Shown: piece after piece, positions 26,820 through 35,765 of the stretch
Layout of the letters: every line of letters starts with the position of its first letter
How positions within the stretch are numbered: the stretch's first letter is position 1
Source: Comamonadaceae bacterium UBA4962
GTDB taxonomy: Bacteria; Pseudomonadota; Gammaproteobacteria; Burkholderiales; Burkholderiaceae_C
Direction of reading: 5' to 3'
Length of the DNA: 64,000 nucleotides
NCBI GenBank assembly: GCA_002397315.1
Contig: DHAE01000007.1
Span: 84,768-148,767 of the forward strand
The notes under the pieces: generated by a model
The model's database searches: none
The model's input: the letters and a program-made list of their open reading frames with translations, nothing else
What the model was told of the DNA's origin: nothing
Translations under genes and position numbers: made by a program

Positions 26820-27485
26820 TCATGCGGTGTCGGCCGGGGCGTGGTGTTCGCCCAGCACCTGCAGCTGGGCGCGCTGGTCGCCGGACAGGTAGGGATGCAG
26901 CAGGCCCAGCACCTGCTGCACGCCGCGCTGCAGCGCGGCCTGGGCGTTGCCGGGCTCCAGGGCATGCCGCGGGTCGCGCACGTACTCGAAGCTCAGCCAG
27001 TACGTCACCGCCATCATGCAATGCTCGGCCACCGTGGGAAGGTCGCCCGCGGGGATGCGCAACGCGCCCGAGCGCTCCATGCCGCCCAGCATCGTGCGCA
27101 CGGCCCGGGATTTGCGGGCCAGCAGCGGGCCGAAATGCGTCTCCACATGCCGGTTGCGCGACAGCAGGTCGTTCAGGTCGCGGTAGAGGAACCGGTGGTG
27201 CCAGATGCATCCCAGCACCGAATGCAGCAGCGCCCATGCGTCGTCCACGTCGCGCACGTCCACGGCCGCGTCCAGCAGCCCGGACATCTCGGCCTCGTAG
27301 CGTGCGTAGAGCGCGGTGACGAGCTCGTCCTTGGCGGGATAGTGGTAGTAGAGGTTGCCGGGGCTGATGCGCAGCTCTGCCGAGATGGCCGTGGTCGACA
27401 CATTGGGCTCGCCGAAGCGGTTGAACAGCTCCAGCGTCGTCTCCAGGATGCGCTCGGCTGTGCGGCGCGGCGCCTTCTTTGCCAT
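26820..27485 (-). CDS. TetR-family transcriptional regulator
   Basis: A 221-residue repressor. The helix-turn-helix is at about residues 10-55 (TAERILETTLELFNRFGEPNVSTTAIS, then LRISPGNLYYHYPAKDELV). The C-terminal ligand domain is helical (AWALLHSVLGCIWHHRFLYRDLNDLLSRN). ATG 27485 is preceded by GGGAGG. The open frame runs far upstream (to 28778), but that part is antisense to rfbB. It shares a 303-bp gap with divergent rfbB. Confidence 0.9.
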   Translation of the reverse strand: MAKKAPRRTAERILETTLELFNRFGEPNVSTTAISAELRISPGNLYYHYPAKDELVTALYARYEAEMSGLLDAAVDVRDVDDAWALLHSVLGCIWHHRFLYRDLNDLLSRNRHVETHFGPLLARKSRAVRTMLGGMERSGALRIPAGDLPTVAEHCMMAVTYWLSFEYVRDPRHALEPGNAQAALQRGVQQVLGLLHPYLSGDQRAQLQVLGEHHAPADTA

Positions 27486-27788
27486 CTCTGCCTCCCTTGT
27501 CTCGTGGGCGGGATCGTTTGTTATCGCTCCGGGATGCCTGCTTGCCATGGCTCCGGTCGCTGCGGGTTCCCCACTCCGACGGTCCACTCTAACCTGCCGC
27601 CGCCGCGGCGGCTTTTTGCAGTGCACCATGCGGGGTCTTCGCGCGGTGGGCAACGCGGCCCGAGAAAGGGCATTTGCAGCGTGACGCCTCGCTGGCCCCG
27701 GCTCGGCCTTACGCTTGGTGACGAAGGCCGGTGGCCCGATGGGATAATCCCGCGCTTCGCCGCAAGGCGTCTTTTCGAAATCGATCCC
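27486..27788 (+). promoter_or_regulatory. 303-bp divergent promoter region, TetR / rfbB
   Basis: The gap holds GATAAT at 27743-27748, inside the 11-bp palindrome GGGAT-A-ATCCC (27741-27751). It would give an rfbB leader of about 35 bases. The only -35-like sequence (GTGACG, 27718-27723) has a 19-bp spacer. No small gene was supported. Confidence 0.45.
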
Positions 27789-28871
27789 ATGATTCTGGTC
27801 ACCGGCGGCGCGGGCTTCATCGGCGCCAACTTCGTCCTCGACTGGCTGGTTGGCTGCGACGAGCCCGTCATCAACCTCGACAAGCTCACCTACGCGGGCA
27901 ACCTGCAGAATCTCGCGTCCCTGCAGGGCGATGCGCGCCACGTCTTCGTGCAGGGCGACATCGGCGACCGGGTCCTCGTCGAGCGCCTGCTGGCGGAGCA
28001 CCGTCCCCGTGCCGTCGTGAACTTCGCGGCCGAATCGCACGTGGACCGCTCCATCCACGGACCCGAAGATTTCATCCAGACCAACGTGGTGGGCACCTTC
28101 CGCCTGCTCGAGGCCGTGCGGCAGCACTGGCAGTCGCTGCCCGAGGGCGAGCGCGCCGGATTCCGCTTCCTGCACGTCTCCACCGACGAGGTCTACGGAA
28201 CGCTCGGCGCCCAGGATCCGGCCTTCGCCGAAACCCATGCGTTCGAACCCAACAGCCCGTATTCCGCCAGCAAGGCCGCGAGCGACCACCTCGTGCGCGC
28301 CTGGCACCACACGTACGGCCTGCCGGTGCTCACCACCAACTGCAGCAACAACTACGGGCCGTTCCACTTCCCCGAGAAGCTCATCCCCCTGATGATCGTG
28401 AACGCGCTGGCCGGCAAACCGCTGCCCGTCTACGGCGACGGCATGCAGATCCGCGACTGGCTCTACGTGCGCGACCACTGCAGCGCGATCCGGCGCGTGC
28501 TGGAGGCCGGCCGGCCCGGCGAGACCTACAACGTGGGCGGCTGGAACGAGAAGCCCAACATCGAGATCGTGCAGACCATCTGCGCCCTGCTGGACGAGAT
28601 GCGCCCGCGCGCGGACGGCCAGCGGTACGCCGCCCAGATCGCCTACGTGCAGGACCGCCCGGGCCACGACCGCCGCTATGCGATCGACGCGCGCAAGATC
28701 GAGCGCGAACTCGGCTGGAAACCCGCGGAAACCTTCGAGACCGGCATCCGCAAGACGGTGGAGTGGTACCTCGCCCACGGCGACTGGGTCGATGGGGTGA
28801 CCAGTGGTGCCTACCGCGACTGGATCGACCGCCAGTACCGCACGCCCGCCGCGGAGGCCACCGCCGCATGA
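27789..28871 (+). CDS. rfbB: dTDP-glucose 4,6-dehydratase
   Basis: A 360-residue extended short-chain dehydrogenase/reductase, second step of dTDP-L-rhamnose synthesis. The NAD loop is VTGGAGFIGANF, the substrate Thr/Asp/Glu set lies in HVSTDEVYGTLG and the catalytic Tyr-Lys in YSASKAASDHLV. NCSNNYGPFHFPEKLIPL is diagnostic for RmlB. The ATG at 27789 was chosen; the frame is open far upstream. The stop overlaps the rfbD start by 4 bases (ATGA). First gene of the rfbBDAC operon. Confidence 0.97.
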   Translation: MILVTGGAGFIGANFVLDWLVGCDEPVINLDKLTYAGNLQNLASLQGDARHVFVQGDIGDRVLVERLLAEHRPRAVVNFAAESHVDRSIHGPEDFIQTNVVGTFRLLEAVRQHWQSLPEGERAGFRFLHVSTDEVYGTLGAQDPAFAETHAFEPNSPYSASKAASDHLVRAWHHTYGLPVLTTNCSNNYGPFHFPEKLIPLMIVNALAGKPLPVYGDGMQIRDWLYVRDHCSAIRRVLEAGRPGETYNVGGWNEKPNIEIVQTICALLDEMRPRADGQRYAAQIAYVQDRPGHDRRYAIDARKIERELGWKPAETFETGIRKTVEWYLAHGDWVDGVTSGAYRDWIDRQYRTPAAEATAA

Positions 28872-29758
28872 ACATCCTTCTCTTCGGCAAGGGCGGGCAG
28901 GTCGGCTGGGAACTGCAGCGCAGCCTCTCCGTGCTGGGCGCGGTCACGGCCCTGGATTTCGACAGCACGGAACACTGCGGGGACTTCTCCCGGCCCGAAT
29001 CCGTCGCGGAGACCGTGCGCGCGCTGCGGCCCGACGTCATCGTGAATGCCGCCGCCCACACCGCGGTGGACAAGGCCGAGAGCGAACCGGAACTCGCCCG
29101 CACCCTCAACGCCACCACGCCGGGCCTGCTGGCCGAAGAGGCCGCCCGCCTGGGGGGCCTGCTGGTGCACTACAGCACCGATTACGTGTTCGACGGCAGC
29201 GGCACGCGCCCCTGGGCCGAAGCCGATGTGCCGGCACCCCTGTCGGTCTACGGCCGCACCAAGCTCGAAGGCGAGCAGCGCATCCAGGCGAGCGGCGCCC
29301 GCCACCTCATCCTGCGCACCAGCTGGGTGTACGCCGCGCGCGGCGGCAATTTCGCCAAGACCATGCTGCGCCTCGCGCAGGAACGCGATCGCCTGACCGT
29401 GATCGACGACCAGTGGGGCGCCCCGACGGGTGCCGACCTGCTGGCGGACGCCACCGCACATGCGATCCGCCAGCTGCAGCAGCGGCCCGAAGACGCCGGC
29501 CTCTACCACCTCGTGGCTGCCGGCGAAACGAACTGGCACGCCTATGCCCGCTACGTGATCGAGCAGGCGCAACGCATCCGGCCCGAACTGAAGATCACCG
29601 CGCGCGATGTGGCGGCGGTGCCGACCAGCGCCTTCCCCACGCCCGCCGTGCGGCCGCACAACTCCCGGCTCGACACCCGCCGGTTCCAGGACACCTTCGG
29701 CCTCGTAATGCCGCACTGGCAGGCCGGCATCGCCCGCATGCTCGCGGAAATCCTCTGA
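28868..29758 (+). CDS. rfbD: dTDP-4-dehydrorhamnose reductase
   Basis: A 296-residue NADPH-dependent reductase, last step of dTDP-L-rhamnose synthesis. The cofactor loop is ILLFGKGGQVGWELQR, followed by VNAAAHTAVDKAESE, VHYSTDYVFDGSG and the catalytic YGRTKLEGE. Translationally coupled to rfbB. Confidence 0.97.
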   Translation: MNILLFGKGGQVGWELQRSLSVLGAVTALDFDSTEHCGDFSRPESVAETVRALRPDVIVNAAAHTAVDKAESEPELARTLNATTPGLLAEEAARLGGLLVHYSTDYVFDGSGTRPWAEADVPAPLSVYGRTKLEGEQRIQASGARHLILRTSWVYAARGGNFAKTMLRLAQERDRLTVIDDQWGAPTGADLLADATAHAIRQLQQRPEDAGLYHLVAAGETNWHAYARYVIEQAQRIRPELKITARDVAAVPTSAFPTPAVRPHNSRLDTRRFQDTFGLVMPHWQAGIARMLAEIL

Positions 29759-29783
29759 GACGTTCATTCATCCGCACAGCACC

Positions 29784-30659
29784 ATGACCGCACGCAAGGG
29801 CATCATCCTCGCCGGAGGTTCGGGCACGCGCCTGCACCCGGCCACGCTCGCCATCAGCAAGCAATTGCTGCCGGTGTACGACAAGCCGATGATCTACTAC
29901 CCGCTGAGCACCCTGATGCTCGCCGGCATCCGCGACATCCTCGTCATCAGCACCCCGCAGGACACGCCGCGCTTCGAGCAGCTGCTGGGCGACGGCAGCC
30001 AGTGGGGCATCCGCCTGAGTTACGCCGTGCAGCCCAGTCCCGACGGCCTGGCGCAGGCCTTCCTCATCGGCGAGAAGTTCCTGGACGGCAGCCCGAGCGC
30101 ACTGGTGCTGGGCGACAACATCTTCCACGGCCACGATTTCGAGGACCTGCTGCGCAGCGCCATGGCGCGCGAGGAGGGTGCGAGCGTCTTCGCCTACCAC
30201 GTGCACGATCCCGAGCGCTACGGCGTGGCCGAGTTCGACCAGCGCGGCAAGGTGCTGTCCATCGAGGAAAAGCCCAAGGCGCCCAAATCCAGCTATGCCG
30301 TCACGGGCCTGTATTTCTACGACCGGCACGTGGTCGAGCGTGCCGCGGGCCTGAAGCCCTCCGCGCGCGGCGAACTGGAGATCACCGACCTCAACCGCGC
30401 CTACCTCGAGCGCGACGCGCTGCACGTCGAGATCATGGGGCGCGGCTACGCCTGGCTCGATACCGGCACCCATGAAAGCCTGCTCGAAGCCGGTCAGTTC
30501 ATCGCCACGCTGGAGCACCGCCAGGGGCTCAAGATCGCCTGCCCGGAAGAGATCGCCTGGCGGCACGGGCTCATCGACGACGAGCAGCTGAGGCGCCTCG
30601 CCACGCCGCTGGCCAAGAGCGGCTACGGCGCCTACCTGCTCCGACTGCTGGGCGGCTGA
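29784..30659 (+). CDS. rfbA: Glucose-1-phosphate thymidylyltransferase
   Basis: A 291-residue nucleotidyltransferase making dTDP-glucose, the first step of the pathway. The signature IILAGGSGTRLHPATLA is near the N-terminus, with KQLLPVYDKPMIYYPLSTLMLAGI, LVLGDNIFHGHD and WLDTGTHESLLEA as further RmlA marks. It is 25 bp after rfbD and 36 bp before rfbC. Confidence 0.97.
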   Translation: MTARKGIILAGGSGTRLHPATLAISKQLLPVYDKPMIYYPLSTLMLAGIRDILVISTPQDTPRFEQLLGDGSQWGIRLSYAVQPSPDGLAQAFLIGEKFLDGSPSALVLGDNIFHGHDFEDLLRSAMAREEGASVFAYHVHDPERYGVAEFDQRGKVLSIEEKPKAPKSSYAVTGLYFYDRHVVERAAGLKPSARGELEITDLNRAYLERDALHVEIMGRGYAWLDTGTHESLLEAGQFIATLEHRQGLKIACPEEIAWRHGLIDDEQLRRLATPLAKSGYGAYLLRLLGG

Positions 30660-30695
30660 GCCACGCCGTCTGCCCACCTCGCGACCCACCGCACC

Positions 30696-31241
30696 ATGAA
30701 CGCCATCCCCACCCGCATCCCCGACGTCGTCCTCATCGAACCCAAGGTCTTCGGCGACGCCCGCGGCTTCTTCTTCGAGAGCTTCAACCAGCGCGCCTTC
30801 GAGGAAGCCACCGGCAGCCGCCACGCGTTCGTGCAGGACAACCACAGCCGCAGCGCGCGCGGCGTGCTGCGCGGCCTGCATTACCAGATCCGCCAGCCGC
30901 AGGGCAAACTCGTGCGCGTCGTGCGAGGCACCGTCTTCGACGTCGCGGTGGACCTGCGCCGCAGCTCTCCCACCTTCGGCCAGTGGGTGGGCGAGGAACT
31001 GAGCGAGGACAACCAGCGCCAGCTATGGGTGCCCCCGGGCTTCGGCCACGGCTTCGTCGTGCTCAGCGAGAGCGCCGACTTCCTCTACAAGACCACCGAC
31101 TACTACGCGCCCGAGCACGAGCGCTGCATCGCCTGGAACGATCCCGACCTCGCCATCGACTGGCGTCTCGGCGGCGAGCCCAGCCTGTCCGCGAAGGACA
31201 GGCAGGGTGCAGCGCTGCGCGAGGCCGAAGTGTTCGCCTGA
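30696..31241 (+). CDS. rfbC: dTDP-4-dehydrorhamnose 3,5-epimerase
   Basis: A 181-residue cupin epimerase, third step of dTDP-rhamnose synthesis. DARGFFFESFN and the catalytic His region HSRSARGVLRGLHYQ are present, as are LWVPPGFGHGFVVLS and YKTTDYYAPEHE. It closes the rfbBDAC operon; the T2SS operon begins 156 bp later on the same strand, with a weak -10-like TACACT at 31324-31329 in between. Confidence 0.97.
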   Translation: MNAIPTRIPDVVLIEPKVFGDARGFFFESFNQRAFEEATGSRHAFVQDNHSRSARGVLRGLHYQIRQPQGKLVRVVRGTVFDVAVDLRRSSPTFGQWVGEELSEDNQRQLWVPPGFGHGFVVLSESADFLYKTTDYYAPEHERCIAWNDPDLAIDWRLGGEPSLSAKDRQGAALREAEVFA

Positions 31242-31397
31242 GCCCGAGCGCCCGCTTTCGGCCTCCGCCTCCCACCCGCTGCTACACCGAATGCCGGGGC
31301 CGCCGGGCCGCCAACCGGCCGGCTACACTTGGCGCCTTCATGCCCCCGGGAGCCGGCCTTGCCCGCCTGCCCGCGAGCAGGGCCTTCCAGCACCTCC

Positions 31398-33137
31398 ATG
31401 ACGACCACCACCCTTCCCGAACGTACCGAACCGACCGCCGACGAGGTCGCCGTGCAGCGCCCGCTGATCGGCGAACTGCTGGTGCAGTCGGGCAAGCTCA
31501 GCGCGCGCGACCTGGAGCGCGCGCTGTCGGCGCAGCAGGAAATGGGCGGTCTGCTGGGCCGGGTGCTGGTGCGGCTGGGGCTCGTGTCCGAATCGGACGT
31601 GATCCAGGCGCTGGCACGCCAGCTGGACATCCCGCTCGTTGCCGCCGCCGACTTTCCGAGCCTCCTTCCCGAAGTGGAGGGGCTGCTGCCGGAGTTCCTG
31701 CAGGCCAACCACGTCTATCCGCTGTCGGTCGACGACGGCCGGCTGCGCGTGGCGATGGCCGTGCCCCAGGACGCCTTCGTCGTCAAGGCGCTGCACCTGG
31801 CGACCGGCCTGGCCATCGTGCCGCACCTCGCGCTCGAAAGCGACATCGAAAAAGCCCTGGCCGAACCCCAGGAGCAGGGCGGCGATGAGGCGGACGGCGA
31901 CGACGGTTTCGGGGATGGCGCCGACGGCGGCGATTTCGTCGAGCACCTGAAGGACCTCGCCAGCGAGGCGCCCGTCATCCGCCTGGTGAACGCCATCATC
32001 GGCCGCGTGATCGACCTGCGCGCCTCGGACATCCACCTGGAGCCCTTCGACGACGGCCTGCACGTGCGCTACCGCGTGGACGGCGTCATCCAGTTGGGCG
32101 AACTGGTGCCGCCGCGCCTGAGCGCCGCGGTCAATTCGCGCGTCAAGCTGCTCGCCCACCTCGACATCGCCGAGCGGCGGCTGCCGCAGGACGGGCGCAT
32201 CAAGACGCGCGTCAAGGGCCGTGAACTCGACCTGCGGGTCTCCACCGTGCCCACCGTGCACGGCGAGAGCGTCGTGATGCGGGTACTGGACCGCGCGAGC
32301 GTGCGCCTGCAGCTGGAGACCATGGGCTTCGAGAAGGACACGCTCGAGCGCTTCAACATGCTGCTCGCCAAGCCGCACGGCATCCTGCTGGTCACCGGGC
32401 CCACGGGTTCCGGCAAGACGACCACGCTGTATGCGGCGCTGTCCAAGATCGATGCGGAGTCCAACAAGATCATCACCGTGGAAGACCCGGTGGAATACCA
32501 GCTGGAAGGCATCAACCAGATCCAGGTGCATCCGCAGATCAACCTGACCTTCGCCAACGCGCTGCGCTCCATCCTGCGGCAGGATCCGGACATCATCATG
32601 ATCGGCGAAATGCGGGACGGCGAGACCGCTCAGATCGCCGTGCAGTCCGCCCTCACGGGCCACCTGGTGCTCTCCACGCTGCACACCAACACCGCCGCGG
32701 GCGCCGTGATCCGGATGAAGGACATGGGCGTCGAGGGCTACCTGATCACCTCGTCCGTCAACGGCGTGCTGGCCCAGCGGCTGGTGCGCGCGCTCTGCGG
32801 CCACTGCAAGGAGCCCTACGAGCCCGGCGACGAGGTGCGGCGCAGCACCGGCCTGGGGCGGTTCAGCAGCTTCGGCCAGGCGATCTACCGCGCCGTCGGC
32901 TGCGAGCACTGCCGCGGTTCCGGCTACCGCGGGCGCACGGGTATCCACGAACTCTTCGTGCTCGACGAGCCGATGCGCCGCGCGATCATCGACGGCAAGG
33001 ACGCCAACGCCCTCAATGCGCTCGCGGCGCAGGGCGGCATGCTCAACCTCTACGAGGACGGCCTGCGCAAGGTCGCGGCCGGCGTGACCTCGCTGGACGA
33101 ACTCGGCCGCGTGACCCAGGACCAGGGCGATGCCTGA
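31398..33137 (+). CDS. gspE: Type II secretion ATPase GspE
   Basis: A 579-residue hexameric ATPase powering pseudopilus assembly. The GspE N-terminal domain covers about 20-150 (LIGELLVQSGKLSARDLERAL). An acidic Gly/Asp linker follows at about 157-175. The ATPase core has Walker A GPTGSGKTTT at about 333-342, the Asp box ITVEDPVEYQLEG, Walker B IIMIGEMRDGETA and the His box LSTLHTN. The zinc-binding cysteine pairs CGHCKEP and CEHCRG are present. MTTTTLPERTE was chosen as start, since the frame is open only 69 bp more. First gene of the operon; it overlaps gspF by 8 bases. Confidence 0.96.
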   Translation: MTTTTLPERTEPTADEVAVQRPLIGELLVQSGKLSARDLERALSAQQEMGGLLGRVLVRLGLVSESDVIQALARQLDIPLVAAADFPSLLPEVEGLLPEFLQANHVYPLSVDDGRLRVAMAVPQDAFVVKALHLATGLAIVPHLALESDIEKALAEPQEQGGDEADGDDGFGDGADGGDFVEHLKDLASEAPVIRLVNAIIGRVIDLRASDIHLEPFDDGLHVRYRVDGVIQLGELVPPRLSAAVNSRVKLLAHLDIAERRLPQDGRIKTRVKGRELDLRVSTVPTVHGESVVMRVLDRASVRLQLETMGFEKDTLERFNMLLAKPHGILLVTGPTGSGKTTTLYAALSKIDAESNKIITVEDPVEYQLEGINQIQVHPQINLTFANALRSILRQDPDIIMIGEMRDGETAQIAVQSALTGHLVLSTLHTNTAAGAVIRMKDMGVEGYLITSSVNGVLAQRLVRALCGHCKEPYEPGDEVRRSTGLGRFSSFGQAIYRAVGCEHCRGSGYRGRTGIHELFVLDEPMRRAIIDGKDANALNALAAQGGMLNLYEDGLRKVAAGVTSLDELGRVTQDQGDA

Positions 33138-34407
33138 TTACGCCTGGCGCGCCGTCGCCGCATCCGGCAAGGTCGTCGAGGGCCGGCAGACCGCGCCGAG
33201 CGAGGCGCAGGTGCTCAAGCAACTGCGCGAGCAGGGCCTTACGCCCCTGGGCATCAGCGATGCCGCGGGAGCGCCTCCGGTCGCCGCGGCCCCTGCGCGC
33301 AGCGCGGGCAAAGGCGCCGCGGCCGCTGCCGCCGGGGTGGTGCCGGCACCGCGCGGACGCGGCAGCAAGGGCCCCGTCAAGCAGGCGGACGTGCTCGCGC
33401 TCACGTCCGAGCTCTCCATCATGCTGCGCGCCGGCCTGGCGCTCGACAACGCGCTGCGGGTGCTCATCGACATGAGCCACAAGCCCAGCATGGCCACGCT
33501 GCTGCAGGGCGTGCTCGACGCCGTGAAGGGCGGCACGCCCCTCAGCCGTGCGCTCTCCCAGCACCGCGACCTGTTCGGCGACTTCTACATCAACATGATC
33601 CGCTCCGGCGAGGCGAGCGGCCAGATGTCAGCCGTGCTCGAACGCCTCGTCGCCCACATGGAGCGCCAGCGCGCCCTGCGCGACAGCGTCATCTCCGCCA
33701 CCATCTACCCGGCGATCCTGCTGGGCGTGGCCGTGCTGTCGCTGATCGCCATGCTCGGCTTCGTCGTGCCGCAGTTCGAGAAGCTGTTCACCGACATGGG
33801 CGACGCGCTCCCCCTGCCCACGCAACTGGTGATGGGTCTGGGCCACGCCTTCACGCGCTATGGCCTCTTCATCGGCATCGTGGCGCTCGGGCTGGGGCTG
33901 CTCGTGCGCCGCTGGGCCCGCTCCCCGGCCGGGCGCCTCTGGTGGCAGTCGCGCCTGCTGAAGATGCCGCTCATGGGGCCGCTCGCCCTCAAGTACCAGC
34001 TGACGCTGTTCTCCCGCTCCCTGGGCACGCTGCTCGGCAACGGGGTGCCGATGCTCACCGCTCTGCACATCGCCACCGAGACGGTGAACAACTCCGTGCT
34101 CCAGCAGGCGCTCTCCAAGGTGGCGCCCATCGTGAAGGAGGGCGGCAAGGTGGTCCAGGCCATCACGGCCACCGGGATCTTCGAGCCCATCGCCGTCAAC
34201 CTGATCCGGGTGGGGGAGGAAACGGGGCGCATCGGCCAAATGATGCTGGAGCTGTCCAACATATTGAACCGAGAGGTGGAAACCGGTATCAAACGCCTGC
34301 TCACGCTGGTCGAGCCCGTGCTCATCCTCGTGCTGGGCATCCTGATCGCCGCCATCATCGTCTCCATCCTTCTCGGGATCCTGTCCATCAATGACCTCGC
34401 CGTATAA
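33130..34407 (+). CDS. gspF: Type II secretion inner-membrane platform protein GspF
   Basis: A 425-residue platform protein with two repeats of the GspF domain and three membrane segments, about residues 190-215 (YPAILLGVAVLSLIAMLGFVVP), 238-260 and 398-420 (VLILVLGILIAAIIVSILLGIL). MPDYAWRAVAASGKVVEGRQ is a typical start. Residues 45-80 are an Ala/Pro/Gly-rich insert. The stop codon TAA lies inside a TATAAT hexamer that may be a promoter for gspG. Confidence 0.95.
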   Translation: MPDYAWRAVAASGKVVEGRQTAPSEAQVLKQLREQGLTPLGISDAAGAPPVAAAPARSAGKGAAAAAAGVVPAPRGRGSKGPVKQADVLALTSELSIMLRAGLALDNALRVLIDMSHKPSMATLLQGVLDAVKGGTPLSRALSQHRDLFGDFYINMIRSGEASGQMSAVLERLVAHMERQRALRDSVISATIYPAILLGVAVLSLIAMLGFVVPQFEKLFTDMGDALPLPTQLVMGLGHAFTRYGLFIGIVALGLGLLVRRWARSPAGRLWWQSRLLKMPLMGPLALKYQLTLFSRSLGTLLGNGVPMLTALHIATETVNNSVLQQALSKVAPIVKEGGKVVQAITATGIFEPIAVNLIRVGEETGRIGQMMLELSNILNREVETGIKRLLTLVEPVLILVLGILIAAIIVSILLGILSINDLAV

Positions 34408-34408
34408 T
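34403..34408 (+). promoter_or_regulatory. Perfect -10 hexamer TATAAT overlapping the gspF stop
   Basis: TATAAT is the consensus sigma-70 -10 box and rare in this GC-rich DNA. It lies 27 bp ahead of the gspG start, in a locally AT-rich stretch (TATAATTTTCGTTTG). The -35 region is not well matched. It suits an internal promoter that boosts the major pseudopilin. Confidence 0.5.
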
Positions 34409-34435
34409 TTTCGTTTGTCCGAGGAACCCTCTTCC

Positions 34436-34891
34436 ATGGCGCACCTTCCTGCCCGCCGCGATCGCGGCACGTCCATGCAACGCAAATCCTCCCGCGGTTT
34501 CACGCTGATCGAACTGCTGGTCGTGCTGGCCATCCTGACGCTGCTGGCCGGCCTGGTCGGTCCGCGCGTGCTGGGCCAGCTCGGCGGCGCCAAGGCCAAG
34601 ACGGCCGGCGTGCAGATCGCCGATCTGGACAAGTCCCTCGAACTCTTCAAGCTCGACGTGGGCCGCTATCCCACCACGGAGGAAGGCCTGGAGGCGCTGG
34701 TCAAGCGTCCCGGTTCCGTGAACGGCTGGGCCGGCCCCTACCTCAAGGGCGGCGTGCCCTCGGACCCCTGGGGCCATCCCTACCGCTACACCAGCCCCGG
34801 TCCCAATGGCGGCATCGAGATCCTGTCGCTGGGCTCCGACGGCGCCCCGGGCGGCGAGGGCGAGGCCGCGGACATCCGCAACAAGCCCTGA
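34436..34891 (+). CDS. gspG: Major pseudopilin GspG
   Basis: A 151-residue pseudopilin. The prepilin peptidase site is RKSSRG|FTLIELLVVLAIL with the conserved Glu at +5, after a leader of about 21 residues; an internal ATG at 34475 would give an 8-residue leader but lacks a ribosome site, whereas 34436 has GAGGAA. GRYPTTEEGLEALV and the C-terminal DPWGHPYRY and GSDGAPGGEGEAADI match the calcium-binding end of GspG. Confidence 0.95.
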   Translation: MAHLPARRDRGTSMQRKSSRGFTLIELLVVLAILTLLAGLVGPRVLGQLGGAKAKTAGVQIADLDKSLELFKLDVGRYPTTEEGLEALVKRPGSVNGWAGPYLKGGVPSDPWGHPYRYTSPGPNGGIEILSLGSDGAPGGEGEAADIRNKP

Positions 34892-34917
34892 TACCTCCGG
34901 CCTCCTGCGGTTCTGCC

Positions 34918-35364
34918 ATGCGGCGCGAGCGCGGCTTCACGCTGGTTGAACTGCTGGTCGTCTTCGCCATCATGGCACTCGTGGTGGGCCTCGCGCCCAT
35001 CGCCTTCGAGCGCCTGCGCGAAGCCGCGGCTTACCGCGACGCCGTCCGCACGATCTCCAGCCAGATGCGCGCCGCACGTTTCACGGCGATGGCCGAAGGG
35101 CGCGAGGTGCGCTTCTCCGTGGATCTGCGCAACCGCGCCTACGGCGTGGGTGCGGCCATGAAGCCGCTGCCGCAGCCCCTGGAACTGCGCGCCATCGTCG
35201 CGAGTACGGAAATGGACCCGCAGAGCCGCGCCTCCATTCGCTTCCTGCCCAGTGGCGGCGCCACGGGCGGCAGCATCGAAATCCTGCGCGCTCCCGGCGT
35301 GGGCACGCGGCTGCGGGTGGACTGGCTCTCCGGCCGGGTCACGCAAGAGGCGCTGACCCGATGA
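34918..35364 (+). CDS. gspH: Minor pseudopilin GspH
   Basis: A 148-residue pseudopilin with the very short leader MRRERG before FTLVELLVVFAIMALVVGLAP, Glu at +5. The segment SSQMRAARFTAMAEGREVRFSVDL is typical of GspH/FimT. It overlaps gspI by 4 bases (ATGA) and lies 26 bp after gspG. Confidence 0.92.
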   Translation: MRRERGFTLVELLVVFAIMALVVGLAPIAFERLREAAAYRDAVRTISSQMRAARFTAMAEGREVRFSVDLRNRAYGVGAAMKPLPQPLELRAIVASTEMDPQSRASIRFLPSGGATGGSIEILRAPGVGTRLRVDWLSGRVTQEALTR

Positions 35365-35765
35365 GCCCGCGCAGGCCACGTGGCCAGCGGGGGCTCACCC
35401 TGCTGGAACTCCTGGTGGCGTTCGCCATCATGGCGCTGTCCCTGGGCATGCTCTACCGCGCCATGGGGGGCTCCGCCCGCAGCGTGGCCGACGTGGACCG
35501 CTACCAGCGCGCCGTGGTTCTCGCCCAGTCCCTTCTGTCCCTGCGCGACACCGTGCCCGAACAGGGCTGGAACCAGGCCGGAGAGTCCGCCGGCTACCAG
35601 TGGCGGGTCGCCAGCGTGCCGTTCGCCACCGATGTGAAGGGGCCGAACGTTCCGTTCCTGCACGAAGTGAACATCCTGATCACCTGGTCGGACGGAGCGC
35701 GTACCCGCAGCTTCGAACTCAACACCCTGCGTCCCCAGCGCAAGATGCCGGAACTGGTCCGCTGA
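35361..35765 (+). CDS. gspI: Minor pseudopilin GspI
   Basis: A 134-residue pseudopilin of the tip complex. Leader MSPRRPRGQRG, then LTLLELLVAFAIMALSLGMLYRA with Glu at +5 and Leu instead of Phe at +1, which is common in GspI. It is coupled to gspH and gspJ by start/stop overlaps. Confidence 0.92.
   Translation: MSPRRPRGQRGLTLLELLVAFAIMALSLGMLYRAMGGSARSVADVDRYQRAVVLAQSLLSLRDTVPEQGWNQAGESAGYQWRVASVPFATDVKGPNVPFLHEVNILITWSDGARTRSFELNTLRPQRKMPELVR

Noticed and set aside
27486..28778. Extended start for the TetR gene at 26820-27485
   Set aside because: The upstream frame is antisense to rfbB. The ATG at 27485 has a good ribosome site and the standard TetR N-terminus.
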